Assembly: GCA_021106775.1 (NCBI GenBank)
Contig: JAIOTL010000040.1
Span: forward strand, 1 to 7,129
Direction of reading: 5' to 3'
Source of the DNA: Planctomycetota bacterium
Lineage (GTDB): Bacteria > Planctomycetota > UBA8742 > SKZP01 > JAIOTL01
DNA: 7,129 nt
The translations under genes were made by a program, and so were the position numbers. The notes under the pieces were generated by a model. That model did not search any database, was not told where the DNA came from, and saw nothing but the letters and a program-made list of their open reading frames with translations. This document shows positions 6,097-7,129 of the stretch, in pieces (position 1 is the first letter of the stretch; each line of letters begins with the position of its first letter).

Positions 6097-6702
6097 ATGA
6101 CAAACCTCTTCACAAACGAAGAAGAATTTGAAGACCTGAAATATAAACCGCTTGCCGACAGAATGCGTCCACAAACTATCGATGATTTTGTAGGACAAGA
6201 GCATTTACTTGGTAAGAACAAACTGCTAAACGAAATAATTTCACGTGAAAAACTCGTTTCGCTGATTCTTTGGGGTCCTCCAGGTTGTGGAAAAACAACA
6301 CTTGCACGATTAATTTACAAAAACGCAAATGTGAATTTCGAGAAATTTTCAGCTGTCCTTTCTGGGGTTGCTGAAGTTCGGAAAATAACAGCGGAAGCAC
6401 AAAAGATACTAAATTTCAACGGGAAACGCACTGTTCTCTTCGTTGACGAAATACATCGGTTCAACAAAATGCAGCAGGATGCGTTTTTGCCTGTCGTAGA
6501 GAACGGAACAATCATTCTCATTGGTGCGACAACAGAGAATCCATCATTTGAAGTTATATCTCCGCTGCTGTCACGTTGCAGAGTCCTGCGACTTCAGCCC
6601 TTAACCGAGGACAATATTAAAACAATCGTTGAGCAGGTTCTGAATAATGAAGAACTTGGGTTTGGCGGATATAATCTTGAGATTGATGATAAGGCTTTCT
6701 AA
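6097..6702 (+). CDS. rarA: Replication-associated recombination protein RarA (MgsA/WRNIP1 family), N-terminal AAA+ part before a premature stop
   Basis: RarA is a cytoplasmic AAA+ ATPase related to clamp-loader subunits that acts at stalled replication forks and normally has about 430-450 residues. This reading frame gives only 201. It opens with the typical P18-L-A-D-R-M-R-P-Q-T-I-D-D-F-V-G-Q-E-H-L-L-G block. It has Walker A G60-P-P-G-C-G-K-T67, Walker B V113-L-F-V-D-E-I-H-R-F-N-K, sensor 1 G143-A-T-T-E-N-P-S-F, and the arginine finger S159-R160. It stops at TAA (6700-6702) inside the AAA+ lid, where the family normally continues. Homology resumes in the same frame with no gap. A product ending here would lack sensor 2 and the tetramerisation domain and is unlikely to work. 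No clear SD precedes the ATG, which lies 13 bp after the apgM stop, so translational coupling is plausible. Confidence 0.9.
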   Translation: MTNLFTNEEEFEDLKYKPLADRMRPQTIDDFVGQEHLLGKNKLLNEIISREKLVSLILWGPPGCGKTTLARLIYKNANVNFEKFSAVLSGVAEVRKITAEAQKILNFNGKRTVLFVDEIHRFNKMQQDAFLPVVENGTIILIGATTENPSFEVISPLLSRCRVLRLQPLTEDNIKTIVEQVLNNEELGFGGYNLEIDDKAF

Positions 6703-7129
6703 CTTCTCATCACTTTCTGCGGAGGAGATGCACGGATTGCGTTGAATGCGCTTGAAATTGCAGCATCTCTGACCAAACACATCACAACGGAAATAATTGA
6801 GCAGTCTTTGCAGAAAAAAGCTCTTGGATACGACAAATCAGGCGATTCACATTATGACACAATCTCAGCATTCATAAAATCACTGCGCGGTTCAGACCCG
6901 GATGCAGCAATTCATTATCTTGCACGCATGCTCAAATCAGGCGAGAATCCACGTTTCATTGCCCGTCGTTTGATAATTTTTGCATCCGAAGATATAGGCA
7001 ATGCCGACCCGGTAGCACTTATGCTTGCAAACAACGCTGCCTCAGCAGTTGAATTCGTCGGACCGCCGGAATGTCATATAAATCTCGCTCATGCAACAAC
7101 TTACCTGGCATGTTCCGAGAAATCCAACG
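6703..7129 (+). pseudogene. rarA: C-terminal part of rarA downstream of the in-frame stop, cut by the window edge
   Basis: The 142 codons after the stop read without interruption to the end of the window and are clearly RarA. They contain the sensor-2 block C-G-G-D211-A-R213-I-A-L-N-A-L-E, the Y-D-K-S-G-D-x-H-Y-D-T-I-S-A-F-I-K-S-L-R-G-S-D-P-D-A-A block at 245-270 (counting the stop as residue 202), and P-R-F-I-A-R-R-L with A-S-E-D-I-G-N-A-D-P at 285-305. About 90-100 further residues would be expected beyond 7129. There is no deletion or frame change at the break: the stop replaces exactly one residue between A-F and L-L-I-T-F. No ATG with an SD restarts translation here; an ATG at 6728 follows GGAGGAG but is out of frame and closes after five codons. 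Decay has only just begun, or the stop is a read error. Confidence 0.85.

Noticed and set aside
6700..6702. TAA as a reassigned sense codon in this organism
   Set aside because: ridA and the ABC ATPase gene both end naturally at TAA, and no other gene has internal TAA in the reading frame.
6728..6745. ATG after GGAGGAG as a restart site for the C-terminal half of rarA
   Set aside because: It is in the +1 frame relative to rarA, directly abuts the purine run with no spacer, and reaches a stop after five codons.

Overview
The window looks like part of an AT-rich bacterial chromosome. The AT-richness, the TPR and thioredoxin-fold envelope proteins, an archaeal-type phosphoglycerate mutase homologue next to rarA, and clear Shine-Dalgarno sequences before most genes fit the Bacteroidota/Chlorobiota/Ignavibacteriota neighbourhood. 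The SD use argues against classical Bacteroidia/Flavobacteriia, where SDs are weak. This placement is inference; no rRNA or marker phylogeny is possible here.

Layout. Positions 1-121 hold no gene and may be the edge of a repeated or mobile element. From 1984 back to 122, on the minus strand, is a membrane-anchored protein with about twelve TPR repeats. Upstream of it on the same strand lie a RidA enamine/imine deaminase (2424-2047), an exported TlpA-like thioredoxin-fold protein (3961-2546) and an ABC ATPase (4821-4033). These four minus-strand genes read ABC, TlpA-like, RidA, TPR, with gaps of 71, 121 and 62 bp, so they may form one transcription unit or a few short ones. An 86-bp AT-rich divergent spacer (4822-4907) separates them from two plus-strand genes: an ApgM-type phosphoglycerate mutase homologue (4908-6083) and, 13 bp later, rarA (6097 to beyond the window edge).

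The striking theme is loss of catalytic residues in folds that are otherwise well kept. The TlpA-like protein has WNAAS where WCxxC is expected. The ABC ATPase has a degenerate signature (TSLGI) and no switch histidine. The ApgM homologue aligns without gaps to the family around its metal site but has replaced three metal ligands. rarA carries a single in-frame TAA with perfectly continuing homology on both sides. The first three look like long-maintained pseudoenzymes, because their reading frames are intact and long. The rarA stop looks recent, or is a sequencing error.

No rRNA, tRNA, CRISPR array, phage gene or complete insertion sequence was recognised. The two periplasm-facing proteins (TPR and TlpA-like) and the lone ABC ATPase suggest an envelope function for the minus-strand cluster, but no pathway can be named from the sequence.
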